DNA of 64,000 nt from Centrapalus pauciflorus (taxonomy: Eukaryota; Streptophyta; Magnoliopsida; Asterales; Asteraceae): assembly GCA_020465985.1 (NCBI GenBank), contig JAANYP010001207.1:33668-97667 (forward strand). Reading direction: 5' to 3'. Below are positions 31,660 through 41,990 of this stretch, piece by piece. Every line of letters starts with the position of its first letter. Within the stretch, counting starts at the first letter, position 1. A program made the translations under genes and the position numbers. A model generated the notes under the pieces. The model was not told the origin of the DNA and made no database searches. It saw only the letters and a program-made list of their open reading frames with translations.

Positions 31660-34431
31660 ATGGAGTTTGTAAAAGAACACAACTGCCTCTCATACACCCT
31701 AAAACACTCAGAACTTCAACCGTTTCATGCAATGATGGATTTCCTCAGGCACTCCCATATCCATTATGCCCTATCCATTAACCCTACTATATACATCTCC
31801 CATATTGAACAGTTTTGGAATCATGCATCTGTTCAAACCATCAATGGAGTGCCTACCCTCATATCCAAGATTGATGGAACTGTCATCAATATCACTGAGG
31901 AATCCATCAGACATCACTTGCATCTTCAAGATGCCTCAGGTATAACCGACCTATCCCTTCAAGCTTTACATTTTGGTCTTCAAAATATTGGTTATAGGGG
32001 TCCTGCTGATTCTTTTACTTTTCTTAAGGCACACTTTTCTCCTAAATGGAAATACCTTGTGCATATTATTCAGCAATGTTCAAGCCCCAAAAGAACTGGT
32101 TGGTCTGAGTTTTCTTCAAATATTGCCACTGCCTTAGTGTGCTTTTCTACTGGCCAACAGTTCAATTTTTCTAACATGATTTTTCAGGGGATGTTAAGGC
32201 ATCATTCCCTAAAGAATGGGAAATTTCTGATGTATCCTAGGTTTTTGGCAGAAATTATTGCACACACCTGCACAACTCCACATTTACATAAACGGATACA
32301 TGTTTCCCATAGGCACTCACTGTTTTCAATCAAAAGACTGTTAAAGCCAAGTGCCAATTTTGTAAGTATAGATGTCCCATTGCCTTCTGCAATGATGAAC
32401 ATCATTCCAAGAAACAGAGGAGAGGGTCTTGAGCAGGCTCAGCCTAACATCACTGCTACACCCCCAAGACCCCAACCCACTCCTCATGATACAAATTTTC
32501 CCTCTGATCCTTTTGAACAGCCAACTCGCCCACTAAAATTCTTATACAAAAGGAAAAAGGGACCAGGAGCTCCTTCCTCCTCCTCCCTCAGACAAGAGCC
32601 ATATATCCCTGTGCAGGAGGACACTTCTGCACAGAATATCCAAAGGGAACCAATTGAGGAAACTCCCATCCTCACTCAGGAGGTGAACATCTCATCAGAG
32701 ATGGTTCATATGGGTTCTGTGGCTGACACTACTGATGTTTCTGCAAAAGAAGCACAGGCCAGTGCCAACATATCTAAGACCACACCCATGGCAACAGCTA
32801 GTGTGCAAACACAAGCTGGAAGACCCCAGAACCAAGAACAGAGGGGCCCAGAGGTTTCTACTTCTGGTATTCATGTCAGTGATAGATCACAAGCACCTCA
32901 GGTGTTTTCTGATCTTGAGACTAGTCTGCAACTAATGCTCTTGACGGATCCCAAGCTAAAACCTGTTGTAGCCATGTTGGAATATCAAATGTCCATCATT
33001 GCTGCACAGGGGGCTCAAATTTTTGCTCTCACGCAGGCAGAGGCTGCTCAGAATAAAAGAATGGATTATCTTCACAAGGGGTTCACCCTCTGTGGAAATA
33101 AAATTATGAAATTAGAGCAGATGATTCAAACCCACGGGGCAAAGGTTGTAGGTCCTTCTGACCAAACCAATGCTTCCAAAAAGGGGGAGAATCAGGAGGT
33201 TCCCAAATGTCCAAGCAGCTCCAACATCAACAATCCCATCTTCTAGGCTAGCAGTCCCAACAGCTTCTCAAGCTGTTAGCCTAGAAACTCAAGTTGCTGC
33301 CCCAAAAGCAACTGGAGTTGTTCTAAGGGAAAGAATTCAAGCTCCATCAAGTACAGTCCAAGCAACATCCTCTTCTGCAAAAGACAAGGGCAAGGGCATA
33401 CTAATTGAATCTCCAAAGCATAAATTTTCCTCCAAAGAAGCCCAAATCGCCTATGATGCTGAAGTTGCCAAAAGAATAGCAGAAGAACAAGACAAAGAAT
33501 TAGACAGCAAGCCCAAACCCCAATGGATGACGATGAGACATTAGGTGATTACTTAAAGGTGTTTGTGAGCAAACAAGGTGAAAAGAAGAGAAAGATGCCA
33601 ACAGGGCACACCAAGGCTGAGCACAGAAGATTCTTAATCAATTTTGCCTTTGCAGCAGGTATTCCATAGAAAATGGCTCAGTCCATGACTACTGAAAAGC
33701 TGCAGGAGATACATGATAAAGAAATGGAGAAAAGAAAGAAAACAAAAGTCTCCCCAGAAGTTCATCCATCCCAAGAAGTCCAACCATCAAAGAAATCAGT
33801 CCAAACTGAAGCTGCTGCCAGTGCATCTGTTCCCACTGATCAAGTTGTTATTCCTTCATCCGTTAAAAGAGTGTTGTTTGAGCAACAAATGCAAAAGGCC
33901 ATGGAGATAGAGAAGTTGATTGATCAGCATGATTTCACAAAGCCTCAAATCAACTACTGGTTTGCTAAGTCACTGGATGACCGTGACTTGAGAATTAAGT
34001 TTGTGATAAGAAGAGAGTCTGGTCCTGAAGAAGAGTATGATACTTTTTGGCAAATAGTTCAAAAGTTGACCAGAGATGAGCTGATAACGATGCACAACAT
34101 TGGGTCTGTATCACAAGTTAGATCTTCTCTACCACAAGTGAAACAAGTCATCAGAGATCTGAAGTCCATTGTTGATCCTGAATTTATTAGAAAAGATGTA
34201 GAGGATGCCAACAAGAAGGGATTGAAAATCAAGGAAGTTAATATTTTTGTCAAATCCAGGACTTACAGAATCAAATTCACAGATGGATCTGGTATGTTCT
34301 TTAATCTTGAATTCTATGATCTTCCAAAGAATATACTACTCCAGATGAAGTCTGTCAGAATATCTTGTGATAGAGATGAGCTAAAGAGAGAATTTTTGAA
34401 GGCTATAGATCATAAACTTGCACAGTTGTAA
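31660..34431 (+). pseudogene. ORF2 copy 2 of element D (plus strand, full length but broken)
   Basis: ATG at 31660 in the context CATCAATGG. Residues 1 to about 215 are the N-terminal domain: YISHIEQFWNHASV, ITEESIRHHLHLQ, GY.G.AD.FTF, WKYLVHIIQQCSSPKRTG, MIFQGMLRHH. Open to 33246. Comparison with copy 1 shows a deletion with frameshift near 33205, a one-base deletion near 33508 and an in-frame TAG at 33667-33669; the last 250 codons (33673-34431) are open and end HKLAQL. The full product would be about 900 residues: N-terminal domain, long Pro/Gln/Ser-rich linker, Lys/Glu-rich coiled coil, globular C-terminus. No signal peptide or membrane helix is seen. Function unknown. Confidence 0.9.
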
Positions 34432-34532
34432 GTTTTTGAAAGCCTTGGTTTGTAAATAACAGTTTACTTATTCATTTCCATTTTTGTATAGAACTTAAAG
34501 TCTTGTATAAAGAATTTAAGTTAGGGGGAGAT

Positions 34533-35197
34533 TGTTGGGAAATAGTTTAAGTATGCTCAAGCTGTTAGTTAGACTTCTCAGACTGTTAGTAGATTTTAAT
34601 GTAAATACAAAGTTCATGCTGCTAGTTGAAGAAACTCGAGCTGCCAGTGTAAAAGTTCAAGCTGCCAGAGTAAATCAACTCGAGCTGCTCAGTTCATGCT
34701 GTCAAGAGATTCAAGCTGCTCAACAGTTTCATAAACAGAAAGTGCTGATTTTCAGGAAAAGATATCTTCATGAAGATTCCAGCATATCTACTATCAGAGA
34801 AGTCATTATTCGTCAAGGAAACATATCAAGAAGCAATATAAATACATAGAATAGGTCTTTCTATTGTATAGAAGTTTTCTGCATATTTTGAGTCTGTAAT
34901 TGCTTTATTGATAGAGTTTTCATAAGCCTCTAAGGTTGTAAAACCCTAAGAACAGTCTGTGTTTTTTGTCTAATCATACAGATTAGAGGTGATTGTAATC
35001 ATTGAGTTCAGCAATACAAACAGTCTTGATTACTTCCTGTGTTTTATGCATTATTGTTTCTGAAAGTTTTTGTTAAAATAATTAAGTGTTATTCCGCAAA
35101 CTTCTTAATTAAACTTTGATTCAAAGCAAGATTATTGATTTATACTCTGATAAATTCAAATCAGTTAGTCTTGGAAATTTAGTTTTAGATCCTGACA
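34533..35197 (+). repeat. Third, inverted LTR inside element D (665 bp)
   Basis: The polypurine tract TTAGGGGGAG precedes TGTTGGGAAATAG, and the LTR ends CCTGACA, followed by AG and a primer-binding site. TATA box at 34837-34844. It differs from the outer pair at roughly thirty positions, including small indels, against about five between the outer LTRs, so it comes from a different parent copy. Confidence 0.92.
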
Positions 35198-35286
35198 AGT
35201 GGTATCAAAGCAAGATTATTGATTTATACTCTGATAAATTCAATTCAGTTAGTCTTGGAAATTCAGTTTTAGGCTCTGATACCACT
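35198..35286. other. 89-bp core between facing LTRs: two opposed primer-binding sites
   Basis: TGGTATCAAAGC (35200-35211, plus) faces TGGTATCAGAGCC (35272-35284, minus). Between them lies about 60 bp that repeats the last part of the LTR (compare 35122-35190). With the flanking LTRs this forms a large inverted repeat whose innermost 24 bp per arm (35184-35207 and 35277-35300) match perfectly. Confidence 0.88.
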
Positions 35287-35950
35287 TGTCAGGATCTAAA
35301 ACTAAATAACCAAGACTAACTGATTTGAGTTTATCAGAGTATAAATCAATAATCTTGCTTTGAATCAAAGTTTAATTAGGAAGTTTGCGGAATAACACTT
35401 AATTATTTTAACAAAAGCTTTCAGAATAAATAGCAGATAAACACAATCAATAATCAAGACTGTTTGTATTGCTGATCTTAATGATTACAATCACCTCTAA
35501 TCTGTTTGATTAGACGAAGAACACAGACTGTTCTTAGGGTTTTACAACCTTAGAGGCTTATGAAAACTCAATCAACAAAGCAATTACAGACTCAAATATT
35601 CAGAAAACTCCTATACAATACAAAGACCTATTCTATGTATTTATATTGCTTCTTGATATGTTTCCTTGACGAACCATGACTTCTCTGATAGTAGATATGC
35701 TGGATTCTTCATGTAGATATCTTTTCCTGAAAATCAGCACTTTCTGTTTATGAGACTGTTGAGCAGCTTGAATCTCTTGACAGCATGAACTGAGCAGCTC
35801 GAGTTGATTTACTCTGGCAGCTTGAACTTTTACACTGGCAGCTCGAGTTTCTTCAACTAGCAGCATGAACTTTGGATTTACATTTAAAATCTACTAACAG
35901 TCTGAGAAGTCTAACTAACAGTTTGAACACACTTCAACTATTTCCCAACA
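35287..35950 (-). repeat. 5' LTR of element D (right outer LTR, 664 bp)
   Basis: Minus strand TGTTGGGAAATAG...CCTGACA followed by AG and a perfect tRNA-iMet primer site. TATA box complement at 35638-35645. Followed on the plus strand by the second CATTT (35951-35955). About 5 mismatches to the left LTR, none of them indels. Confidence 0.93.
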
Positions 35951-36453
35951 CATTTTTGATTTTCTTTAAACTTTTCTAAGATATAAAGATTAAATTAAGA
36001 TACCAACAAAATAAAATCTTTTTGACTTTTTGGAAAATTAACAAGTTAAGTAAAACGTAAAATCTTTTTGTGTTTTTCTGAAAGATTACTTAAGATACAA
36101 TTAAAATTCACCTAAGACTAGAATATTTAGAAAATTAAGAACTAAGATCATACAATTTAACAACATGAAAATACTCCCCCTCAATTAAACACATCCTTTC
36201 TGATCTAGACCGTAGAACCTTTTTACCCATTGAAATACAGACAAACCTGGAAATATTAGTGTCCCACTCAATTATGAACAATTCACATAGCATATTTCAG
36301 GATCATTAATCATTAAAGATGTACATGGATAAAGAATTTTTGAATTTAATTTTGTGACACAACCTTTAAATTTAAATTACAGATATTTTCTAAAATAAAG
36401 GAATTTCAATCACGTATGTTTAAAATAGAATTATTTTAGAGGAAGTCTGAAAT
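35951..36453 (-). other. Element H spacer between pol and the D insertion
   Basis: AT-rich, no gene. It begins with the right copy of CATTT. Three AAATCTTTTTG.-.TTTTT repeats occur at about 27258, 36015 and 36060, on either side of D, supporting that both flanks are one element. A GGGGGAG tract on the minus strand (about 36172-36184) lies after the RNase H end. Confidence 0.6.
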
Positions 36454-38200
36454 TTAACTAGAAGGTGGATTCAACATGCCGATATGAGATACTAAAAACT
36501 GAAAATGAGGTTCGTCTAAAGCTTTAGTAAAAATATCAGCAAGTTGATATTCTGTGCCTACAAAGTACAATTTAATTGATCCCTTTTCTATGTGATCTTT
36601 AATAAACTGATACCTAATGTCTATATCTTTTGTTCGTGAATGTTGCACGGGATTGCAAGAAATAGTAATTGCACTTCTATAATCGCAGTAGATTAGGATA
36701 TTGGTGAGTGAGAACCCATAATCACGTAACAGTGTTCTCATCCACAGCATTTGAGAGCAACAGCTTGCGGCTGCTACATACTCAACTTCTGCAGTGGATG
36801 TTGAAACACAATTCTTCTTTTTGGAGGACCAACTCACCGGTCTGTCTCCCAAAAACTGTATTCCGCTTGATGTTCTCTTCCTATCAACTCTACAACCTGC
36901 AAAATCAGCAACTGAAAAGGCAGTAAGATCAAAGTTGGTTCCCTTTGCATACCAGAGACCAAGATCGGGTGTACCCTTAAGATAATGAAAAATGCGTTTT
37001 ACCACAGTTAGGTGTGATTCTTTTGGGTCGGCCTGAAAATGAGCACAAAGAAATGTTGAAAACATTATATCTGGTCTACTAGCTGTAAGATACAGTAAGG
37101 ATCCAATCATTTCTCTGTAAGTTGTATTATCGACACTTTCCCGGTAGGATCAGTGTCTAACTTACAGTTTGAAGCCATGGGAGTTGTGATACTTGTGCAA
37201 GAGTCTAACTTATACTTCTTGAGAATGTCAATAGTATATTTCGACTGGTTCACAAAAATCCCATTTTCAAGTTGTTTGACATGTAATCCGAGGAAAAAAT
37301 TCATTTCCCCCATCATACTCATCTCGAACCTAGACGTCATTAGGGATGAGAAATCCTTACAGAAATTACTATCAATAGATCTAAATATAGTATCATCGAC
37401 ATATACTTGGACTAGCATTATGTGTTGGCGTTCCCTTTTTGTGAAAAATGTTGTGTCCACCACACCTTTGCTGAAACCAGCTGAGATAAGGAAATTGGAA
37501 AGACTGTCATACCATGCTTGAGGTGCTTGTTTCAAACCATATAGGGCTTTGTCTAGCACATAAAAATGGTCTCGTTAATGTGCATCAACAAATCCTTGTG
37601 GTTGTTCAACGTACACCTCTTCGTTAAGTTCATCGTTCAGAAAGGCAGTTTTGACGTCCATCTGGTACACTTTGAAGTCTTTGTGTGCCGCGTACACCAA
37701 GAAGATTCTGATCACTTCTATCCATGCAACTGGACCGAAGGTCCTGTCATAATCTATGCCTTCTTGTTGTCAGTAGCCTTGGGCAACAAGTCTAGCTTTA
37801 TTCCTTATCACAATGTCATGTTCATCTCGTTTGTTCTTTAAAAAAATCCACTTTGTTCCGATTATGGTTCAGTCTTTGGTTTGGGAACTAACCTCCATAC
37901 TCTGAGCTGTTCAAACTGGTTGAGCTCTTCTTGCACGGCCATAATCCAGTCTGGGTCTTTCAAGGCTTCATCCACACGAGCAGGCTCTATCGTATGAAGG
38001 AATGATGCAAAAAGACAATCATTAGCAGAAGCCCTTCGAGTTTGGACACCGGTAGAGAGATCATCAATGATTTGATCGGTTGGGTGACTCCGGGTCCATT
38101 TTGTCTCGTGTGGAAGGGGTGAACGAGATGGAAGCTCAGTGGTGAGAGTGGGAATGGATGATGAGTCATGGTCGATGGTTTCAAATGAAGGTACCACTGG
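36454..38200 (-). pseudogene. Ty1/copia RT and RNase H (element H)
   Basis: Minus strand, from the IN-RT linker (KWTRSHPTDQIIDDLSTGVQTRR) through DPDWIMAVQEELNQFEQLRVW, RT motifs QMDVKTAFLND and LDKALYGLKQAPQAWYDS, the catalytic region, FFLGLHVKQ, then RNase H (STSTAEVEYVAAASCCSQ) to LADIFTKALDEPHF and the stop at 36454. The catalytic motif reads YVDDTIFRS rather than YVDDIIFGS: the aspartates remain but neighbours have changed. Frame breaks lie at about 37107 and in 37560-37862 (several stops). RNase H has D>V/A changes in the usual DSD.AG motif (SVADFAG). Dead copy. Confidence 0.9.
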
Positions 38201-39330
38201 TTCCGGTTCGGGTTCAGCTAGATCAGATGCAGGAATAATGTTTGGCATTATGTGTGAGGGCATTTCATGAGTAGATTCAACTGGAGATGTATTAGTGGAT
38301 GAAGTGGATGAAGGAGGATATAGAGTGGTAGGTAACTCCATCAATGCTAACATACTTAAAGCTACCTCCGTTCTTGAGGGCCGAAGTCGTGTCAACAACT
38401 TGCTACACGCAGAATCTCTCCATAATCCATAAGCGCTTCCTTGTACGCCTTCCCACGACTCCATTTTATTGAGGTGTTCTAGCAGCAGAAAACTGATGAT
38501 GAATACCTTTGGATCGAAGGAAGCTCTCTACTACCGAGTTCTTAAATTTCGTGCCGTTGTCAGATCGGATTGATTGAACAGACAGCTGCTGTTGGGTTTC
38601 GACAGTCTTAGTAAAATCGATGATCCCTTGAGTTGTCTCATCCTTGGATCGCAAGAATTTAAGCTAGGTATATCGCGAATAGTCGTCGACGATAACCAAC
38701 ACGTATCGCTTCCCATTTATACTTTGTGTTCTCCTGGGGCCGCATAGATCCATATGAAGTACCTCCAATACTCTCTTTGAGGATGGTTCGGGTTTTGATT
38801 TGTGAGATGATCTTTTCATTTCTCCTTTCTCACATGCTCCACATAGATGATCCTTTTCGTATCTCAGTTCTGGGAGTCCTTTCACCAGTTGTTTTGCAGC
38901 CAGCTTGTTGATATTTTTAAATTTTAAGTCAGATAGCCTACGGTGCCATAACCAAGAGTCTTTTGAAGAGGCTTTTGATAAAAGGCAAATACTATCCTTA
39001 ACCATAGGCTTAGCTACATCGATGGTGTAAAGGTTAGAGTTTCGGGAACCGGATAAGATTTCTTTTCCATCCATACTCTTAACACTACAGTTCTTAGCCC
39101 TAAATGTAACCTCTAGCCCTTTATCGCAGAGTTGTCCTATGCTAAATAGATTATGAGATAATCCCTCAACATAGTCAACATCCTTGATGACTAGATTATT
39201 CAAGACTAAATCCTCGTACACTTTTATATGAGCATGATTATTGTTCCCGAATTTGACTGTCCCACAGTATTGTTCGACTATGTTGGACAACAACTCTTTC
39301 CTGCAGTCATATGCTTAGAGCAACCCGAAT
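38201..39330 (-). pseudogene. Ty1/copia protease end, GAG-pre-integrase and integrase (element H)
   Basis: Minus strand: the protease active-site region DSGCSKHMT is at about 39300-39340. The GAG-pre-integrase zinc domain follows (LFSIGQLCDKGLEV, WLWHRRLSDLKFKNI, CGACEKGEMKRSSH), then the integrase core with LHMDLCGP, VIVDDYSRYT, SDNGTKFKN and HHQFSAARTPQ. After ARTPQ*NGVV the frame runs within about 15 codons into a linker starting ACSKLLTRLRPSR, so roughly 150-200 codons of integrase (the region after the catalytic Glu plus the C-terminal domain) are deleted near 38410-38464. There is also a stop after SRYT at about 38664. Integrase would be inactive. Confidence 0.88.
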
Positions 39331-40174
39331 CCTATACCAGATGGAATTTGTCTGAAAAGAAAAATGTATACAATGAAAATCTATAGGCATTTAGACAAAT
39401 CCATCGTTAATTAATATGAAAACCGTGTTCTGAACCGAGATGTTCCGAAAACATGATGATTTTTTATCGGGTCCTGAGCTGAGTGCACAGAAGCCAAACA
39501 TGTCGGTTTAAGCACAACTGACAAGCAAAAGAACGATCCTAGTCTATAATAACTAGAAGCCAATTCATCGAAGTGCGGGTCTTGATCTGAAGTAACACAA
39601 AACCATCTGCATTAAAATCACACAACTTTGGGTACCCATCTTAGGATGGGTCCTTTTGGGTTAGGTGATCCGGGAGAATATGGCACGTGTACAGTCTTAG
39701 GAACCCATTTAGCAGTTATGTGTGGACTGACTGCAGAGCCTTTTAGAATCCATTTATGTATGGATTTAACAAGCTTTTGAACCTTAGGCGATGAAATTAC
39801 CTTTGGTTTTTGACTTTATGAAATTTTTTTAACATTTGCTTTGGTTTTGGGCCTAGGCAAAGTACAAGTCTCAGTTTTTGTGGAGGCCGATGATGTCGTA
39901 TTTTTTATTTTCTTTTTCTGAATTCTCTTAACAGGATAAGGCACAAAAGCATTTATTTCAGGTACTTGACGTCTAAAACGAGTTGGACATAATTTAAACA
40001 AGTCACCAAACGATTACTTTAAACAAGAAGAAGAATTCAATACGTCATTACAAATATTGTTTTCTGAGATTACATGCAACCTATCTCTAGAAACAAATTC
40101 ATCTGGCATTACATCCTTCTTCTCAAAAAAAACTGGAAAAATCATGCATGGCCGTTTTGATTCCCAGTATATTT
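39331..40174 (-). pseudogene. gag C-terminal relic (element H)
   Basis: Minus strand reading frame pieces between about 40170 and 39590: a Lys/Thr-rich stretch, then tryptophan motifs HKWILKGS, AKWVPKTVHV and LRWVPKL, as in gag of E and F. It is separated from the protease by about 250 bp with stops. No zinc knuckle is seen; the N-terminal gag and leader are absent because the sequence ends at the LTR of element F. Confidence 0.65.
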
Positions 40175-40484
40175 TGCACTCCAATACATAAAATCAAACG
40201 ATTTGTATTAAGAATATGAAGATTACTATAGAGAAATTGTGCTCTCAATCTCTAGGAATTTCACACTCAAAAACACACACTTAGGGTGGAGGCTCCTTTT
40301 TTGGACTTCTCCTAAAACCCTAAGAGAACAATATTATTTATACCTAAGCTTACTTTGGGAGTTTGTTCAAACACTCCCCTCAAATACTAGGAAATTAAGA
40401 TCCCCCCCAAAGAAAACTATTCCTAATTATAAATTGAACCTAGACTTTTATTATATTTAATTATACACTATTTTAGGGCTAACA
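40175..40484 (-). repeat. 3' LTR next to element F (about 310 bp)
   Basis: Minus strand begins TGTTAGCCCTAAAATAG after the purine tract AAAAGGGAGAT (40485-40495). TATA complement TATTTATA at 40335-40342. The distal end is placed at TGCACTCC (40175) and is tentative. It does not resemble the LTR at the other end of F. Confidence 0.6.
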
Positions 40485-40581
40485 ATCTCCCTTTTAGTGT
40501 ATAATTAAATACTTACAATTAAGCGCAAATACACAAGCTTGAATTACAACAAATAAAGTTTCTAACACCGTAGTCTCTCAG

Positions 40582-41990
40582 TTAGCTCTTCATCCACAAC
40601 ACTTGTGAACAGCGTGATGATACAGCAACATATTCAGCTTCTGCTGCTGAGAGTGACACACACTCACAGTGTTGTTTCTTGGATGACCAACAGACAGGTT
40701 TGTCACCAAGGAATTGAATTGCTCCTGATGTGCTCTTTCTGTCCATTTTATCACCTGCATGATCAGCATCATCAGAATAAGCAGTTAATGTAAATGATGA
40801 TTCCCTAGGATACCACAAACTTATTTTTTGAGTACCCTTCAGATATCTTAAAATTCTTTGGGCAGCAGCCATATGTGATTCCGTTGGATTTGTCTGATAT
40901 CTAGCACAGACACAAGTAGCAAACATAATATCAGGTCTACTCATGGTTAAGTACATTAGTGACCTAATAATTCCTCGATAGTGAGTTACATCAACAGGTT
41001 TTCATGAAATGTCATCATCGAGTTTTGATTTAGAATCAAGAGCCATGGGTGTTTTCATGGGTGTACTGTTGACCATGTTAAATTTCTTTAACATGTCTTG
41101 AATATATTTTGACCGATTAATGATAATTCCATCAGTCACTTGTTTAACTTGTAGACCCAAGAAAAAATTTAATTCACCCATCATGCTCATTTCAGGGACA
41201 TAAAAAACACGAACTGTTTACAAAATTCAGTGTTAGTAGACCCAAATATTATATCATCTACATATATCTGAATAATTATGATATCTGAACCTTGAAGTTT
41301 AATGAATAGGGTAGTGTCCAAAACACCTTTGTTGAAGCCACATTTTAAAAGATAATTTGATAAGGCCTCATACCAACCTCGAGGTGCTTGTTTAAGGCCA
41401 TACAGTGACTTGTCTAAAATATACACATGATCAAGCTTGGAAGGATCGATAAATCCTTCAGGCTGATATGTGTATACTTCATCCGTTAACTCCTCATTCA
41501 AAAATGCAGTTTTTACATCCATTTGATATACAGTGAAGTTCTTATGAGCGGTAAATGCTAAAAACATTCTAATGGCCTTTATCTGGGCAACAGGGACAAA
41601 TGTTTCATCATAGTCTATTCCTTCCTGCTGATTGTATCCTTTGGCCACGAGTCTCGCTTTGTTTCGAATGATGACACCATGTTCATCTTTCTTGTTCTTG
41701 AAGATCCACTTCGTGCCAATGATGGATTTGTCTTTCGATCTTTCTACCAATATCCAGACTTTCAACCTCTCAAACTGATTAAGCTCCTCCTGCATCGCTA
41801 CTATCAAGTCTGCATCCGGAAGAGCTTCCTTCATCGTTTTGGGTTTTATCTTTCTCAAAACATTTGAGAAGAGGCATTCATTTAAGGTAGCTCTCCGGGT
41901 TTTTACAGAAGCAAAGGGCTCACCAATGATGTTTTCAGGTGGGTGATCCCTTGTCCATTTGAAGGAATGAGTATAAGGTTGAAGTTGGTC
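40582..41990 (-). pseudogene. Ty1/copia RT and RNase H (element F)
   Basis: Minus strand. RT is well preserved: IIGTKWIFKNKKDEHG, YNQQEGIDYDETF, QMDVKTAFLNEEL, LDKSLYGLKQAPRGWYEAL, and catalytic YVDDIIFGST at about 41240-41270. A frameshift follows FCKQF near 41190; FFLGLQVKQ then resumes. A stop near 41004 precedes RSLMYLTMSRPDIMFATCV. RNase H is present to SAAEAEYVAVSSRCSQVLWMKS and breaks off at 40582, so the last 80 or so residues (including the ADxFTK end) are missing. The polypurine tract comes only about 90 bp later and there is no ORF2, suggesting a deletion from RNase H to the 3' end. Confidence 0.9.

Larger units (their letters stand above)
27338..35950 (-). mobile_element. Element D: composite, internally inverted copia element with three LTRs
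   Basis: The outer LTRs (27338-28001 and 35287-35950, both minus, 664 bp each) differ at about 5 positions and are flanked by CATTT, so the 8.6 kb went in as one unit. Read on the minus strand: 5' LTR, primer-binding site, a short antisense U5-like piece, then an inverted block (LTR 34533-35197, ORF2 31660-34431, pol end 30492-31317, all on the plus strand), a junction at about 30487-30491, a second ORF2 copy in the correct orientation, polypurine tract and 3' LTR. Gag, protease, integrase and most of RT are missing. It cannot move by itself, and its cDNA must have been made with enzymes from a relative. Confidence 0.88.
22039..40174 (-). mobile_element. Element H: decayed Sirevirus-like copia element, split by element D
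   Basis: On the minus strand, from right to left: gag relic (39331-40174), protease/integrase, RT and RNase H (to 36454), spacer, ORF2 promoter-like region and intron (to 25827), ORF2 (25821-22359), polypurine tract and 3' LTR (22342-22039). Element D occupies 27338-35950 with a cattt duplication, so H itself is only the flanking parts, about 9.5 kb. The 5' LTR and first part of gag are absent; the left end of the F 3' LTR abuts at about 40175. Confidence 0.8.

Noticed and set aside
34532..34849. Recurring 77-105-codon frame in all three D LTRs (also 27684-27917 and 35633-35866)
   Set aside because: Present in every copy only because the LTRs are homologous; it spans the U3 motif array and TATA region and has no recognisable domain.
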